A stretch of DNA of 64,000 nucleotides from Pleurodeles waltl (taxonomy: Eukaryota; Chordata; Amphibia; Caudata; Salamandridae). This document shows, one piece after another, positions 9,795 to 21,339 of the stretch. Numbering within the stretch: the stretch's first letter is position 1; every line of letters begins with the position of its first letter. Made by a program: the position numbers and the translations under genes. A model generated the notes under the pieces. It worked only from the letters and a program-made list of their open reading frames with translations, did no database searches and was not told the DNA's origin. Location of the stretch: contig NC_090450.1 in assembly GCF_031143425.1 (NCBI RefSeq), forward strand, positions 166,463,486 to 166,527,485. The letters run 5' to 3'.

Positions 9795-10560
9795 TATGTG
9801 CTCCTCTTAGCACCAAGAAAGTAGATGGAGTGGCAGCACTTGTCTTGGAAGGGTCGGGGGTTAGTTCTAGGAGAGCAGGGTAGCGGAGTAGCGGGGTAGC
9901 GGGCGTAGGGCAAGATTCCTTGAAGACCTCTAGGTCTGTGAGGACAAACGACTGAATTTCTGGTGATGAGCAAGTGACCATCATAGATTCTTTAAAGAGG
10001 AGCCTGTTGTCCATGAAAAAGTCACCTCAAATAATGTCTTTGGAGGTGATATGTGCTAGGGAAGGGAGGGTCCGGAACAGCCTTAGAAGATTTCCCCAGT
10101 TTAGAGTGTACTGGCAACTCAAAATCAGGATAAAAGATGAGCTTTACTTCACCCTGCTGGCAATTGATAAAGGTTGTAGTTCCATTTTGTTAGGTACAGG
10201 ACTTTGGATCATGCATTTTGGTGCATCTGTAACAGAAATCCTTTACCTGGGTCCTTGACTGAGGCTAGTTCTCTGAGTTAGTATTGAGCCGGAGGTCATC
10301 TTTCAATGTAGCATTGCATTGCTGGGGCCTGGAATTTTGGCAGAGTTTTGATTGTTCTCCTGATTAATGCATCTTGTGATAGTTGTTTTGGGAATGCACA
10401 GTAATTGGGAGCTGAACGGGAGGGCTTCTGAGCGGCACTGTGGAGAATCCAAATCAGTGTCTGCTAAGTGAAGTGGCCTATTAGGTGGACATTTTTGGAG
10501 GGTCACAGGTTGCGAGGTATGAACGTTTGTGCCCCCAACACGCCATTTTGTGTTCATTCC
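9795..10560 (-). pseudogene. Decayed LINE, part 2 (endonuclease region)
   Basis: On the minus strand near 9990-10045 a weak AP-endonuclease-like block is visible: SLAHITSKDII, a stop, then GDFFMDN, resembling the ILLGDFNxH motif. It lies 5' of the reverse-transcriptase part at 2120-3360 in minus-strand order, as expected if Harbinger element B split one LINE. The evidence is weak because the block is short and degraded. Confidence 0.4.
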
Positions 10561-11099
10561 TTCTCTTCATTGTAAGGTGCACAACAAATTGCAATACATT
10601 TTTGCATTAAGGAGGAAGTCTTTGCTGTACTCTTTTGTTCAAAAATAGGAAGTTGAGTCCGTGCCCTGCCTTATTTCCACTGTTTCCTCTATCTCGACAA
10701 ATTTGTCATTTCAATGGTCTATCTTGGGGACGCGATCCATTCAGAATTTTAAATCCCTGAAGAGTAGATCTAAGTTGTCAGATAGGTTTGAGGGTGAAGG
10801 CATATAAGGGTATGTTGAAGTGTGCTCTATTCACAGCTAAAGTTTTGTGCAAGAGTTGGAAGTGGATGTTTGTAGTAAGCATAGTGTATTTGTTGTGAGT
10901 TTGTGGCCATGGCTGTGTTTTTGGACAGTGTTTTTAGAATGTGAAATTGGAGGCATCCCTGGCCCTTGGCCTGAGTCGACCTGAACAGGAGCAAATAGGC
11001 AACTGCCCTTGTCCTTTCTGCCCTTAGCCTCAATGCCTGGGTGGAGACTGCCTGAGCCCTAAGGGCAATAGCCCTACTGATCGGCTTACTGGGGGACAA
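10561..11099. other. Unassigned interval
   Basis: No gene, repeat end or coding motif recognised. It may be 5' LINE sequence or host intergenic DNA. Confidence 0.3.
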
Positions 11100-11345
11100 T
11101 TGGAATACTAACCTGTACCCTAACCAATCAGAGCCCTAGCCCTAAGCCCTAGGACCAATGGGAAGCATAGCCCTAGGAACGAATCACAGCCCTGGCTATA
11201 TCAATGAATCATATCGCTGACCCTAAACTCCAAATCCAATAGAAACCCTAAACCCAGGAACCAATCAGAAACCTAGCCCTATCAAACAATCAGCACACAA
11301 ATCCTAAGCCCAAAGTCCAATACAAACCTGAGCCCTAGGAACAAA
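11100..11345. repeat. Degenerate CCAAT/CCCTAA-type repeat array
   Basis: About eight units of roughly 25-35 bp, each with a CCAAT-like motif (ACCAATCAGA, GACCAATGGG, TCCAATAGAA, ACCAATCAGA, GTCCAATACA) followed by AGCCCTA or CCCTAA. Units are diverged. CCAAT motifs suggest NF-Y binding, but a decayed satellite is equally likely. Confidence 0.6.
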
Positions 11346-11404
11346 TAAGAACACGGATGCAACACTTAATAAAAAAACCTATTTAAAGAGCATATGACCT
11401 ATAA

Positions 11405-11560
11405 CTTAAGGAGCTGTGTCAGGTGTGAGGGGAGGAGGGAGGCCTGCTCAGGTGTTGTTGGGCCAGTCACTAAAGCACAAACTGGTGTGCAGGAGGGAGG
11501 GAAATGCTCCTGAGCTGAGAATTCCCTTAGATACAGAAAGGCCTAATACATACTTGGCAG
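11405..11560 (+). repeat. Direct repeat, copy 1 (about 155 bp)
   Basis: From CTTAAGGAGCTGTGTCAGGT to TACTTGGCAG. About 80% similar by eye to 11997-12148, sharing CACTAAAGCACAAACTGGTG-like and AATACATACTT-like blocks. The spacing is about 590 bp, so this is either a segmental tandem duplication or two insertions of one interspersed repeat. Confidence 0.75.
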
Positions 11561-11996
11561 TTATTGTTGAACCCTGCAGGTGAGGCTTGAATGCACAGCC
11601 ACATATTAATGCAATTGCCACGCTTTAAAAAAACATGTTTTTCAGGCTAATAACAAGTGCTACACACACTCCCCAAACACAATTTAAATCACCAAACAGA
11701 TTAAGCAGTCTCTTAAACACTCGGGTTAGGTTTAGAGGTAATTTGTTTGCTTAGTTAGCTTTAATTTAGGTGTGAGGGGTTCCATCTAGTAGCCTTAGCA
11801 CACTTAAGGGCAAACAAGGAAATAAATTGAAGCAGTTGCTCTTAGAAGAAAACAGCATTTGCAAAGTTAAAAATGGCACAGCACAAAATCAGTGCTCCTG
11901 CCACTTTTTCTTTGGCCTTGCTTACTGAGCTGTCTAGGGCTCACAGAACTTGGGGCTCCAAAATGGAGGTGGCTGCCTTGTGGTTCTCTTCACAAA

Positions 11997-12148
11997 CTTA
12001 AGGTACTGTGCCAGGTGTGAAGGGGGGGGGGGCTGCTTGAGTGTCTGTAAACCAATCAGTAAAGCACAAACTGGTGTGCAAGGTGAGGGATGTGCTCCTG
12101 ACCTTAAAATTTCCTTGGATACAGACAGGCCGAATACACACTTTGCAG
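11997..12148 (+). repeat. Direct repeat, copy 2 (about 150 bp)
   Basis: Second copy of the repeat at 11405-11560. It contains a run of G at about 12021-12032 and the shared AAAGCACAAACTGGTGTGCA block. Confidence 0.75.
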
Positions 12149-12169
12149 ATCCTGTGCTATGCTGCATTA

Positions 12170-12555
12170 TTAATCAAGATGTTTCTGCTACCCAGATCCT
12201 ACTCATTCAACTGATATTGACCCAGTATCTCTTAACATGTTGATGTGTCATGTTTTTGCCAATGACTGCTTCAAACAAGCACTTGCATGCCTATATTTCT
12301 TTCTTACTGATCTTACTCAAACCATCCAACTTCCCCCATTTCATTTCTCTATTGTTCCTGTCACTTGTGGTATCTCTTTGGGGGGCTCCTCTCACTGCCA
12401 TACTTTTCAATATTTACATTAGCCTATTTGCTCTTCTCAGTTGATGTTTTGATTTTTGGTCACAAACTGATATTATACTAATCATTGTGTCTTTCAGTGA
12501 TACTGTCAATTTGGCCAAGAATGATTTTGTCACTACATGGTCGCAGTTGCAAACT
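12170..12555 (+). pseudogene. LINE reverse-transcriptase fragment
   Basis: Around 12367-12420 the plus strand reads SLWGAPLTAILFNIYIS, a decayed GxPQGSxLxPxLFNIYM block. It is followed near 12480-12540 by IIVSFSDTVN, like the region after the YADD box in L2/CR1 elements. The fragment stops where the GC-rich 5' part of the next LINE begins, so it was probably truncated or split by that insertion. Confidence 0.5.
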
Positions 12556-12559
12556 GGGG

Positions 12560-13202
12560 GCCTCATTCACAACATTTTGGGTAGGTCGCTCCGCCGCCTC
12601 CGCAGCGCCACCAGTGCTGGCCTGCCTCAGTGTTGCCTATTTCTGCCTGTGTGCCCCCGTGACTGCCGCTTCCACTTCTCTCCTTGTTCCCCGAGTGCGT
12701 GGCCCCAGAGTGCCCGGTTCCCTTCTTTTATTTTGTACCCCCGAGTGCCTGCCTCAGAGACTGCCTGGTTGAATGTAATTCCACCTTTTTTCTGTATCCC
12801 CGAGTGCGTGGCCCCCCCTGTGCGCCCGGTGCCCCTGCTCGTTGTGCTTGTTTTTCTCCACCTTTTTTCGTCCTTTTTCCTCCTTTCTCGTCGTCTGCAT
12901 CACTTCTTCCCCTGTTTTCTCGCCACCTTCCCAAAGCCGTTTTCCCCTCGTTTTTTCCCGCCGCCCGCCTCCCGCTTTTCCTGCCGTTTCTGCGCTCCTC
13001 AAGTGCAATCCCATTGGCTCACCTACCCTCCCGCCTCCCGCCTCCCAGCTGACCCCTCCTCCCCGGCTACCCTATATATGGCGGCCGCTGCGAGGCCGCG
13101 CAGCGGGCGCGCCGCTGGCGCGCCGCTGGCGCGCCTAAGGCAAGCCCGTTTGCGCCTGTCCGCGCCTGGACCACGCCCAGCGCCCGAACCCCTGATCCCC
13201 GC
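12560..13202 (+). promoter_or_regulatory. GC-rich 5' region of LINE copy 1
   Basis: Strongly C-biased, ending with CCTATATATGGCGG at 13070-13083 and a module CGCAGCGGGCGCGCC...GGCGCGCC. LINE promoters lie in 5' untranslated regions, so this is a candidate internal promoter, possibly CpG-rich in origin. A short frame opens at ATG 13078 and closes at 13233. The longer frames seen across the region reflect composition. Confidence 0.4.
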
Positions 13203-16200
13203 GACCCCCACCCCATCCGCCACCCCCGTCTGACCTACACCACCACCACCCTCACCGCCCTCAACCCCGGCAGCACGCCGGGCTGCTACCGCGCTACCCC
13301 GAAGCGGACCCACGGATCCTTCACCTGCCGCAACTGCCGCCTTACCTGCCTACGAACACACATCGCACCCGACAAGAACGACTCCCCCGGAAACAACCTC
13401 GACTGCATCCTGATCAACACCCGATCCGTCCACAGGCATGCCATCGAACTATGGAACCTCATCCACTCAACAACACCGGACATCGCCTTCCTCACCGAGA
13501 CCTGGATGAACCCCTCCTCGACACCTGACATCGCCATAGCCATCCCCGACGGCTACAAAATCATCCGGAAAGACCGCACCAACCGCACCGGAGGAGGCAT
13601 CGCCATCGCACACAAAAGCTCCATCCGCATCTCGACCCACGTCGACGACTCACTCCCCGACGCCGAACACCTCCACTTCGCGATCCACAGCGACCCCAAC
13701 ACCACCCTCAGAGGCACCCTCATGTACAGACCACCAGGACCACGCACTAAGTTCAGCGAAGACATCGCAGACTTCGTCAGCCCACACGCACTCCCGTCCA
13801 CCGACTACATCCTCCTAGGGGACCTCAACTTCCACCTGGAGAACCACACCGACAACAACACCACCGCCTTACTGGACAACCTCGCCAACCTGGGACTGAA
13901 ACAGCTAGTCAACACCGCCACCCACTACGCCGGACACACGCTCGACCCCATCTTCTCCTCCAGCAAACACATCTCTTTCAGCCACACCACCGAACTCGCC
14001 TGGTCGGACCACAGCTGTGTCCACTTCAGCTTCAAGAAGACCACCGTGCACCACCACACCCAGCAACCACCAAGAAGACAGTGGAATCGAATCACCACGG
14101 AACAACTCACATCGACCCTCTCTCAGAACCAACCCACCAGCACCACAGACCCAAACGAAGCCGCCAATAACCTCACGAGCTGGATCTCCGACTGCGCCAA
14201 CCTCCTGGCCCCCCTGAAGACCCAAGCAAACACCAACAACCACAAGAAAAACTCCTGGTTCACCCCCGACCTCAAGGACTCCAAAAAAGAATGCCGCACC
14301 CTCGAAAAGACTTGGCGCCTCAACCAGACCGAGGAGAACATGTCTGCTCTCAAGAACGCAACCCGCCAACACCACCAACGCCTCCGCGCCGCACGAAAAT
14401 CAGCCTTCCAGAACAGACTAGACAACAACGCCCACAACAGCAAGGAACTATTTGGCATCGTCAAAGAACTCTCCAACCCCGATGCAGAAAACAACTCCAT
14501 CCCTCCCTCACAGGACCTCTGCGACTCCCTCGCAGCCTTCTTCCACCACAAGATCACCGACATCTACAACAGCTTCACCACAACCAACACGAACCCACCA
14601 CTGGAACCCGCCACTGACAACACCACCATCCTCACCTGGAACCCAACCACCACAGAGGAAACCACCCGCATCATGAACTCCATCCACTCAGGATCACCAT
14701 CCGACCCCTGCCCGCACCACATCTTCAACAAAGCCGACAACATCATCGCACCCCACCTCCGAGACATCATCAACGCGTCTTTCACCACCGCCACCTTCCC
14801 GGAGAACTGGAAACACGCCGAACTCAACGCCCTCCTAAAGAAACCAACAGCAGACCCCACCGAACTCAAAAACTTCCGGCCCATCTCGCTCCTACCGTTC
14901 CCCGCCAAAGTGATTGAGAAAATCGTCAACGCTCAACTCACCACCGCCCTGGAAACCAACGACTCACTCGACCCCTCACAGTTCGGCTTCAGAGCTAACC
15001 ACAGCACAGAGACCGCCCTCATCGCAGCCACGGACGACATCAGATCCCTGACCGACAAAGGAGAAACCGTGGCCCTCATACTCCTGGACCTCTCTGCAGC
15101 CTTCGACACGGTATGCCACCGTACCCTGATACGTCGCCTCAGCAACGCCAGCATCAGAGGCAAGGCCTTGGAATGGATCATCTCCTTCCTCTCCGGAAGA
15201 ACTCAGAGAGTCCGCCTCCCCCCCTTCAGATCCACAGCCACAGAGATCATCTGCGGCGTCCCCCAAGGATCCTCCCTCAGCCCCACCCTCTTCAACATCT
15301 ACATGACCCCCCTGGCGAACATCGCACGAAAACACGGACTCGACCTCATATCCTACGCCGACGACACCCAGCTCATCTTATCCCTCACCAACAACCCCAC
15401 CTCAGCAAGACTGCAGACTACACGAAGGCATGAAGGAAGTAGCAAACTGGATGACAGACAGCCGGCTTAAACTGAACACAGAGAAGACGGAGGTCCTCAT
15501 CCTCGGCCCTACACCCACCGCCTGGGACGACTCCTGGTGGCCTCCCGCCCTGGGCAGCACTCCCCAACCCACCGACCACGCACGCAACCTCGGCTTCATC
15601 CTGGACTCATCCCTCTCCATGACCAGACAGGTCAACTCGGTGACCTCGGCATGCTTCAACACCCTCCGCATGCTCCGCAAGATCTTCCGCTTGATCCCCA
15701 CCGACACCAGGAAGACCGTCACCCACGCCCTCGTCACCAGTCGCTTGGACTATGGGAACACTCTATACGCTGGCATCACCATCAAGCTGCAGAGAAAACT
15801 GCAACGAATCCAGAACGCTGCCGTACGACTCATCCTGAACATACCCCGCCACCACCACATCTCCGGACACCTGAAGAAACTTCACTGGCTCCCAGTCAAC
15901 AAGAGGATCACCTTCCGACTCCTCACCCACGCACACAAAGCCCTGCACAACCTTGGACCAAAACTCATCAACCACCGCGTCTCCTTCTACACTCCTCCAC
16001 GCACCCTACGCTTGACCGGACAATCCCTGGCAGCTGTACCCCGCATCCGCAAAGCCACCGCCGGAGGAAGATCCTTCTCTTTTCTGGCAGCGAAGACCTG
16101 GAACTCCCTTCCCAGCCACCTTCGCGCCATACAGGACCACCTCCCCTTCAGAAGGCAGCTCAAGACCTGGCTCTACGAGCACTGCCCCCCGCCCTCCCCC

Positions 16201-16212
16201 CCAGCGCCTTGA
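13203..16212 (+). pseudogene. LINE ORF2: apurinic endonuclease + reverse transcriptase (L2/CR1 group)
   Basis: This encodes the enzyme that nicks target DNA and reverse-transcribes the LINE RNA. The frame is open from at least 13203 but has no ATG before 13506, so the start is unclear. A CRNCRLTC cysteine motif (about 13325) precedes the endonuclease. Endonuclease landmarks are TETW (13494), LLGDLNFH (13811) and SDHS (about 14003). The linker is followed by reverse-transcriptase blocks: NFRPISLLP (about 14872), DLSAAFDTV (15088), GVPQGSSLSPTLFN (15255) and SYADDTQL (15351). One frameshift near 15415 moves the C-terminal third into the next frame (15430-16212), which continues with MTDSRLKLNTEKTE and ends in a conserved WNSLP block near TGA at 16210. 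No separate ORF1 was recognised. Confidence 0.9.
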
Positions 16213-16262
16213 GACCCTTACGGGTGAGTAGCGCGCTTTATAAATGTAACTGATTGATTGAT

Positions 16263-16700
16263 AGTGTCACAAGCCTTGTTGCACCTTTCTGCACAAAAAC
16301 AATCATGAGAGTAATTTTTCTCTTTCTATGTGTGCTGCAAAGTGCAAAACATATAGAAAGAGTTAACAACAGGGAGAAATGAAAAGAGTTCTCCCCGTTG
16401 CACCACCCTTACACCACCCCTGGGATGGCATAAGCATTTGATGCATTCCCAGGTTTGTAAATCTGGGAATGCGTCAAAGCCCATTGGTGTTATGTGGGAA
16501 CACCCACTGCAACACCCATGGAATTCCTCTTTGAAGCAAAGTGAGGCAATGCAGTGACTTTAGCTGCATTGCCTTACTCCATTTCTACAAAGCCATGAAA
16601 AGCCACGCAAAGTGGCTTTGCATGGCCTTGAAGACATGGGCTTGCGCCACCAGTGCGTCACAGAAAGTAATGCATCAGCGGTGCAAGCTGCTTGTAAATA
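16263..16700. mobile_element. Fragment of a Harbinger-type MITE (family of 43879-44519)
   Basis: Blocks such as TTTCTGCACAAAAACAA, TGTAAATCTGGG, ACACCCATGGAA, GCAATGCAGTGACTT and CAAAGTGGCTTTG occur in the same order as in the complete element at 43879-44519. The LINE ends immediately upstream, so the left part is missing. Confidence 0.6.
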
Positions 16701-16849
16701 ATTCCCTGGATGTTTAGTAACTGTATCAAGCTTAATAGTTACATAACTGTGGTCCTCATCTTTGGTAATGATACGTCTGTCTAGTTCAGTCTATGGTGGC
16801 CTTATCATCTTGGTACCACCCCCAACTTCTTTGATGTTGGCCAAATATC

Positions 16850-18125
16850 TTGGAGTCCTCTTCCATTCTTCCCTTTCCTTTTCCAAAATGCTGGTGTTAG
16901 TGGTAATTGAGCCCTCCAGCAGTCCTTGGTCCAACTCAGTAGTGTTAGTCCCCAAAGCTGCCCCTCCAGGTGTTATACCTGAATTTAGGTTCTGCATGGC
17001 TACTATTGGCTCAATGCAGTCACCAAGACTGATGCGCGTCCCATCTCCCAAGCTGATTAGCTCATGGATTGGCCTAGAGCTGCCAAGTTCCTCAGCACGT
17101 TTGACTTGACATCTGGGTACTGGCAGATTGCCTTGACAGAGTGGGCAAAAGAGAGGTCTGCATTCTCAATACTAGAAGGGCACTTCCAGGTCTGGGTCAT
17201 ACCCTTAGGGTTGTAGAACCTCCTTGCCTCCTTCCAAAGGTTGGTCAACTAAGTCCTGGCTAGGTTGAAGACCTTCAGTGCCTCCTACCTAAAATATATT
17301 GTGACCTTCATTTCTAGCTGGGAGGACCACCTGTGCCACCTGAGGGAAGTGTGTCAGGCTCTGCAGATGGCAGGCCTGACTATCACAGCCAGTAAGTGCC
17401 AGATAGATCAGGGTTCTCTGGTCTAGTTGGGTCACCAAGTGGAAAGTGGCAAAGTGCAGGCCCTCCAGGCCAAGATTGAGACCATTGTGGCTTGTGATAC
17501 CAACAAGACCCAGACAGAAGTGAGAGTCTTCTTAGGCCTCACTGGTTACTACAGGAGATTCATCAAGGGGCATTGCACAATTGTTGCCCCCTTGATAGGT
17601 CAGACATCCAGAAAGAAGCCACATCAGGTGATTTGAACAGAGGTGTGTCAGAAAGCTTTTAACACCCTGAATGAGGCCATGTGCACAACACCAGTGCTCA
17701 AGGCCTCTGACTTTTCCTTAGAATTCATTGTACAAACAGATGCCTCAGTGCATGGTGTAGGGGTCTTTTTCTCACAGCTATATGAAGAGGGTCTGGATTA
17801 ACTCGTAGCCTTTATCAGTAGGAAGCTACTTCCCTGGGAACAGAGGTGGAGAGCAACAGAAAGGGGAGCCTTTGCTGTGGTCTGGACACTGATGAAGCTA
17901 AAGCCATACCTGTTTGGCACTCACTTCTGGGTTCCGACAGACTACAGGCCCCTAAGATGCTTAATGGAGATGAGGGATGAGAATTCCAGACTGTTGAGAT
18001 GGTCATTCTCCCTACAGGGAATGGACTTTACAGTAGAACATCATCCTGGAACAGACCATCCCAGCGCTGATGATCTCGCCAGGTTTTTCCACCTTAGTGA
18101 AGAGAAATCCCAAGGGGTTGGTTAG
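16850..18125 (+). pseudogene. Ty3/gypsy pol: reverse transcriptase and RNase H
   Basis: The plus strand, with several frameshifts, carries a Ty3/gypsy polymerase. Landmarks are VIEPSSSPWSN (about 16900), a decayed FDLTSGYWQIA region (about 17100-17135), a decayed YLDD/SSWEDHL region (about 17285-17330), the tether motif VFLGLTGYYRRFI (17527), the RNase H start QTDAS (17735), a block around AFAVVWTLMKLKPYLFGTHF (17870-17930) and a final FTVEHHPGTDHPSADDL (about 18035). It ends at TAG near 18123. No integrase follows; a polypurine tract and LTR come within 30 bp. Gmr1-like Ty3 elements have integrase upstream of RT, so that order is the likely explanation, although a deletion is possible. Confidence 0.85.
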
Positions 18126-18138
18126 CTCTCCTCACTTT

Positions 18139-18154
18139 CAGTTGGGGGGACACG
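18139..18154 (+). other. Polypurine tract of the gypsy element
   Basis: AGTTGGGGGGACACG directly precedes the TG that opens the LTR at 18155, the expected place for plus-strand DNA priming. Confidence 0.55.
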
Positions 18155-20323
18155 TGTTAGCCCTGGCATCCTTTGCGTGGTTTCCCCTTAGATTTTTTAC
18201 TTCTGATCTCCTATTTTGCTGACTTTGTTTTTTCTGGGCACTTTACCACTGCTGACCAGGGCTAAAGTGCATGTGCTCTTTCCCTAAAACATGTTAACAT
18301 AGGCCTATCCACAATTGGCATATTTAATTTACTTGTAAGTCCACAGTAAAGTGCACCACCTGTGCCCAGGGCCTGTAAATTAAATGCCACTAGTGGACCT
18401 GCAGCACTGATTGTGCCACTCACTTTAGTAGCCTTTAAACATGTCTCAGGCCTGCCATTGTCGAGCCTATGTGTGCAGTTTTAAATTGCCATGTTGACGT
18501 GGCAAGTTAACACACTTGGCAGGCCCAATCCTTCTTTTTTTAATACATATAGGTCTTCCCTGAGGTAGGCCTTGGAAAGCCCCAGGGGCAGGGTGCAGTG
18601 TATTTAAAAAGCTGGGAAAGTACTTTTAAGATTTACATGTCCAGGTAGAGAAAAACTCTCAAATTCATTTTTCACTACTGCAAGGCCTATACCTCCACTA
18701 ATTTAACATTGGGATTGCCCTATTGCATTTTATAGGAGTAATTTCCAGTGGGGACCAGATAGATATTTTGAGTTTGGTGTCTCTGAACTCACAATGTAAA
18801 AATAAAATTTATGGTAAAGTTGAATCTTAAGTCTGAAAATGCCACATTTAGAATGTTGGTGTATTGTTACTTTAACCATTAAGTACCTCTGCCTGTCTCT
18901 GAGTACACATCTGGGTTGGTGACAGCTGGGCTCTTGTGCCTTCCCTCTAGACAGCCACACACAGGGAGCTTAGTTGTATCTGATGGCCACTGACAACTTG
19001 ATGGGTCACCCTGGGGAGGATGACAGGGAAGAGCTGACAATTGCACCTGAATAGGTTGGGTTCTGAGCCCAACCAAAGGGCTGCATAACCCCCTGTAGTG
19101 TTTCTGGAGCCAGGATAGGAAGGGCAGGATCGGGGACACTTCAGAGTCCTCTCTTTAAAGTCTCCCCCACTTCAAAGGCACAACTGGGTATAAGTAATGG
19201 ATCTCAAACACCACTAAATCAGTACACTTCTGAACATGAGAACATTCTGCCTGGAAGGAGTACTGCTGTGCTGAAGGGACTATCATCCTTCTGGAAGTCT
19301 TTTAGACTTTGCTGGACTACTGCTTTGCTGTGCCTGCCAACCTGTGTTTTGCCCTCCTTGTGTTGCTGGGAGTTAGAAGGACTGGACCTGCATCTCTCCA
19401 TCCCCAGAATCAGAGTGACTCCAAATGCTTGCTGGCTTGCCTCCTGGTCTGAAGTCTCAGGGACATGAAAGACTTCACTCACATTTGCAATAGCTGCAGG
19501 ACTCTACCAACTGTGAGTCCTGCCCTGCTAAGTGATGCCAACCCAGTGCTGGGCCATTGGAAGTGGGTTTCCCTGTGCTGATCCAGCAGAATCCATGCAT
19601 CGGTGGCACTACGCCGATCTGAACAGCTGCATTTCACCTTGACACTGGTGCCTTGCTGCTGCCATGAGGATGAGGACATCACATTACTGACTACACGGCT
19701 CAGGATCAATGCATTACATCAGCCCTGATGCATCACCTTTGTGTCGCCGGCTGCTCAGCTTGACAGCGACTCATCACCATCATCGCAAAGGGTTCAACGT
19801 TGCACCACTGCTCGAGGTTCGATGATATTGCTTCTCGTCACAATGCATCCCTTGACTGTGCAAATCAGAACTGACAGATCGCCTTCACATGGTCTCCTCT
19901 GCTCCTCACATCGGAACTTTGATGTTGACGCAACCCTGCATACAAGGTATCCTTTCAGCAGTACAAAGTTAGTCACTGTAGCTGTCGTGCACTCCATCGT
20001 GGTGGGTCTAAGCTCTTGACTTTACCCTAGTCTAGCAGAACCAGGAAGCCCTGGCTGGTATTTTATGCTTTTAATGACTACAGTTGCATTGAATATTTAA
20101 AAACTCATATAGACTTCTACTTATTGGATTTTTGTGTCCTTGGATTTGTTTTGCTCATAAATATATACTCTATTTTTCTAATTTGGTCTAGAGTGTCTTG
20201 GTGGTGTTTTCACTGTGTTACTGTTTTAGGTGTTTCACAAATACTTTACACAGTGCCTCCTAAGTGACACCTGCCTGCTCTGTGCCTAGCTACTAGAGGG
20301 TGAGCACAGGTTGATTCATGACA
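18155..20323 (+). mobile_element. Putative 3' LTR of the Ty3/gypsy element (about 2.17 kb)
   Basis: It starts TGTTAGCCCTGG just after the polypurine tract and is proposed to end CATGACA at 20323, giving TGT...ACA termini. Non-coding, with blocks like CCCAGGGCCTGTAAATTAAATG that resemble the layout of the solo LTR at 37025-39687. The other LTR is absent, so the end and any target duplication cannot be checked. Confidence 0.55.
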
Positions 20324-20639
20324 AAATTAGAAACGTCAGCCATGCTCCCCTAGTCGTCTATTCTGTCATCCTGTGCTTCACTGCTTACTCTCTTTACTCT
20401 ACCTAGCTACCAATGTGCCTGCATTGGCAGCCACTCCTTCTCTCTTTTGCAAGCAGAAGAATTGGAGTTCATTTCCTATTTACTTGTGCATAATCCAGGA
20501 ATATCTCACTGCTCTGAAAAGTGTAAAAAAAACTGATAGTTCAACAACCACTCTCTCCCATATCCTTAGTGATAGATTACCACTACAAGTAAGTCATTTT
20601 AAATATGTTTAAATCTGTTAAACAATTAACTAATTCATT
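20324..20639. other. Unassigned interval
   Basis: No gene or repeat recognised. Confidence 0.3.
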
Positions 20640-20722
20640 AATTCGTTCAGGAGGACTTGCCCCAGCCACCTAGCCTCTGCTTTACTAGGATGACTTCTGT
20701 CTTGGTTGGATTGAGTTTTACA
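20640..20722 (-). pseudogene. Small LINE fragment
   Basis: The minus strand reads VKLNPTKTEVILV, matching the conserved LKLNxxKTEVxLxG block after the YADD box in L2/CR1 LINEs. Only about 80 bp can be recognised. Confidence 0.45.
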
Positions 20723-21339
20723 GGAAATGGCAAGAGAGAGACTGAAGTGAAATTGGAAGAGTCCAATGGATTCAAATTCATGTTTCTCATTCATGAACGA
20801 ATACCATTGTAGTTCAATGCAGAGGTGATGTTACATGATTCCCCCCCAAAAAATAACTAAAGATGTGTTTTATCAAAAAAACAATTGTTTCAGAATTCCT
20901 TTCACTACATTGACTGATCAAATGACTTTAGGAGAACCTGAGGGTTTAATGTTGATTAATCTTAGCTGTTTCAAGAATAGACAATGTCATAAACTCCATT
21001 AAAGAAGTGGGCTGTGGAGAAACGGGGACTTACCCTACTACCAGCATTTGAACATAATTGCTGATCAAGCTCAAGATCAATTTTTGTTTATTTATTTCAA
21101 AGGAATGACCCCCGGGGCTGTCTATCAAATTCTAAATGGGTAGTAAAGAACTGCTATTTAAAGTCATGGCTTTGCAATGGAACTCATGAACTGATGTACA
21201 AAGCCATTTTGGTATCAGAAATCCTAACATTTGAAAAATTATAGAGTTTGAGACAGAAAAATAGGTTTTCTTAATATGTTGGTTAGTGAATCACACAATG
21301 GACTTAGAAAGGCATAACACATCCCTGTTTTGAAGGAGC
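20723..21339. other. Unassigned interval
   Basis: A/T-rich sequence with no recognised gene or repeat end. Confidence 0.3.

Larger units (their letters stand above)
12560..16262 (+). mobile_element. Nearly complete L2/CR1-type LINE (copy 1)
   Basis: About 3.7 kb. It has a C/T- and GC-rich 5' region (12560-13200), one long endonuclease-reverse transcriptase frame, and a 3' end GCGCTTTATAAATGT followed by a short TGAT repeat tail at 16246-16262, typical of L2-group LINE 3' ends. The 5' boundary is uncertain. The only clear coding defect is one frameshift near 15415, so this is the youngest-looking element in the window. Its 5' GC module is shared with copy 2 at about 50350-50440. Confidence 0.85.

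Noticed and set aside
12487..13233. 248-codon frame in the 5' region of LINE copy 1
   Set aside because: C/T-rich low-complexity sequence with no domain, starting in an older LINE fragment and crossing the junction.
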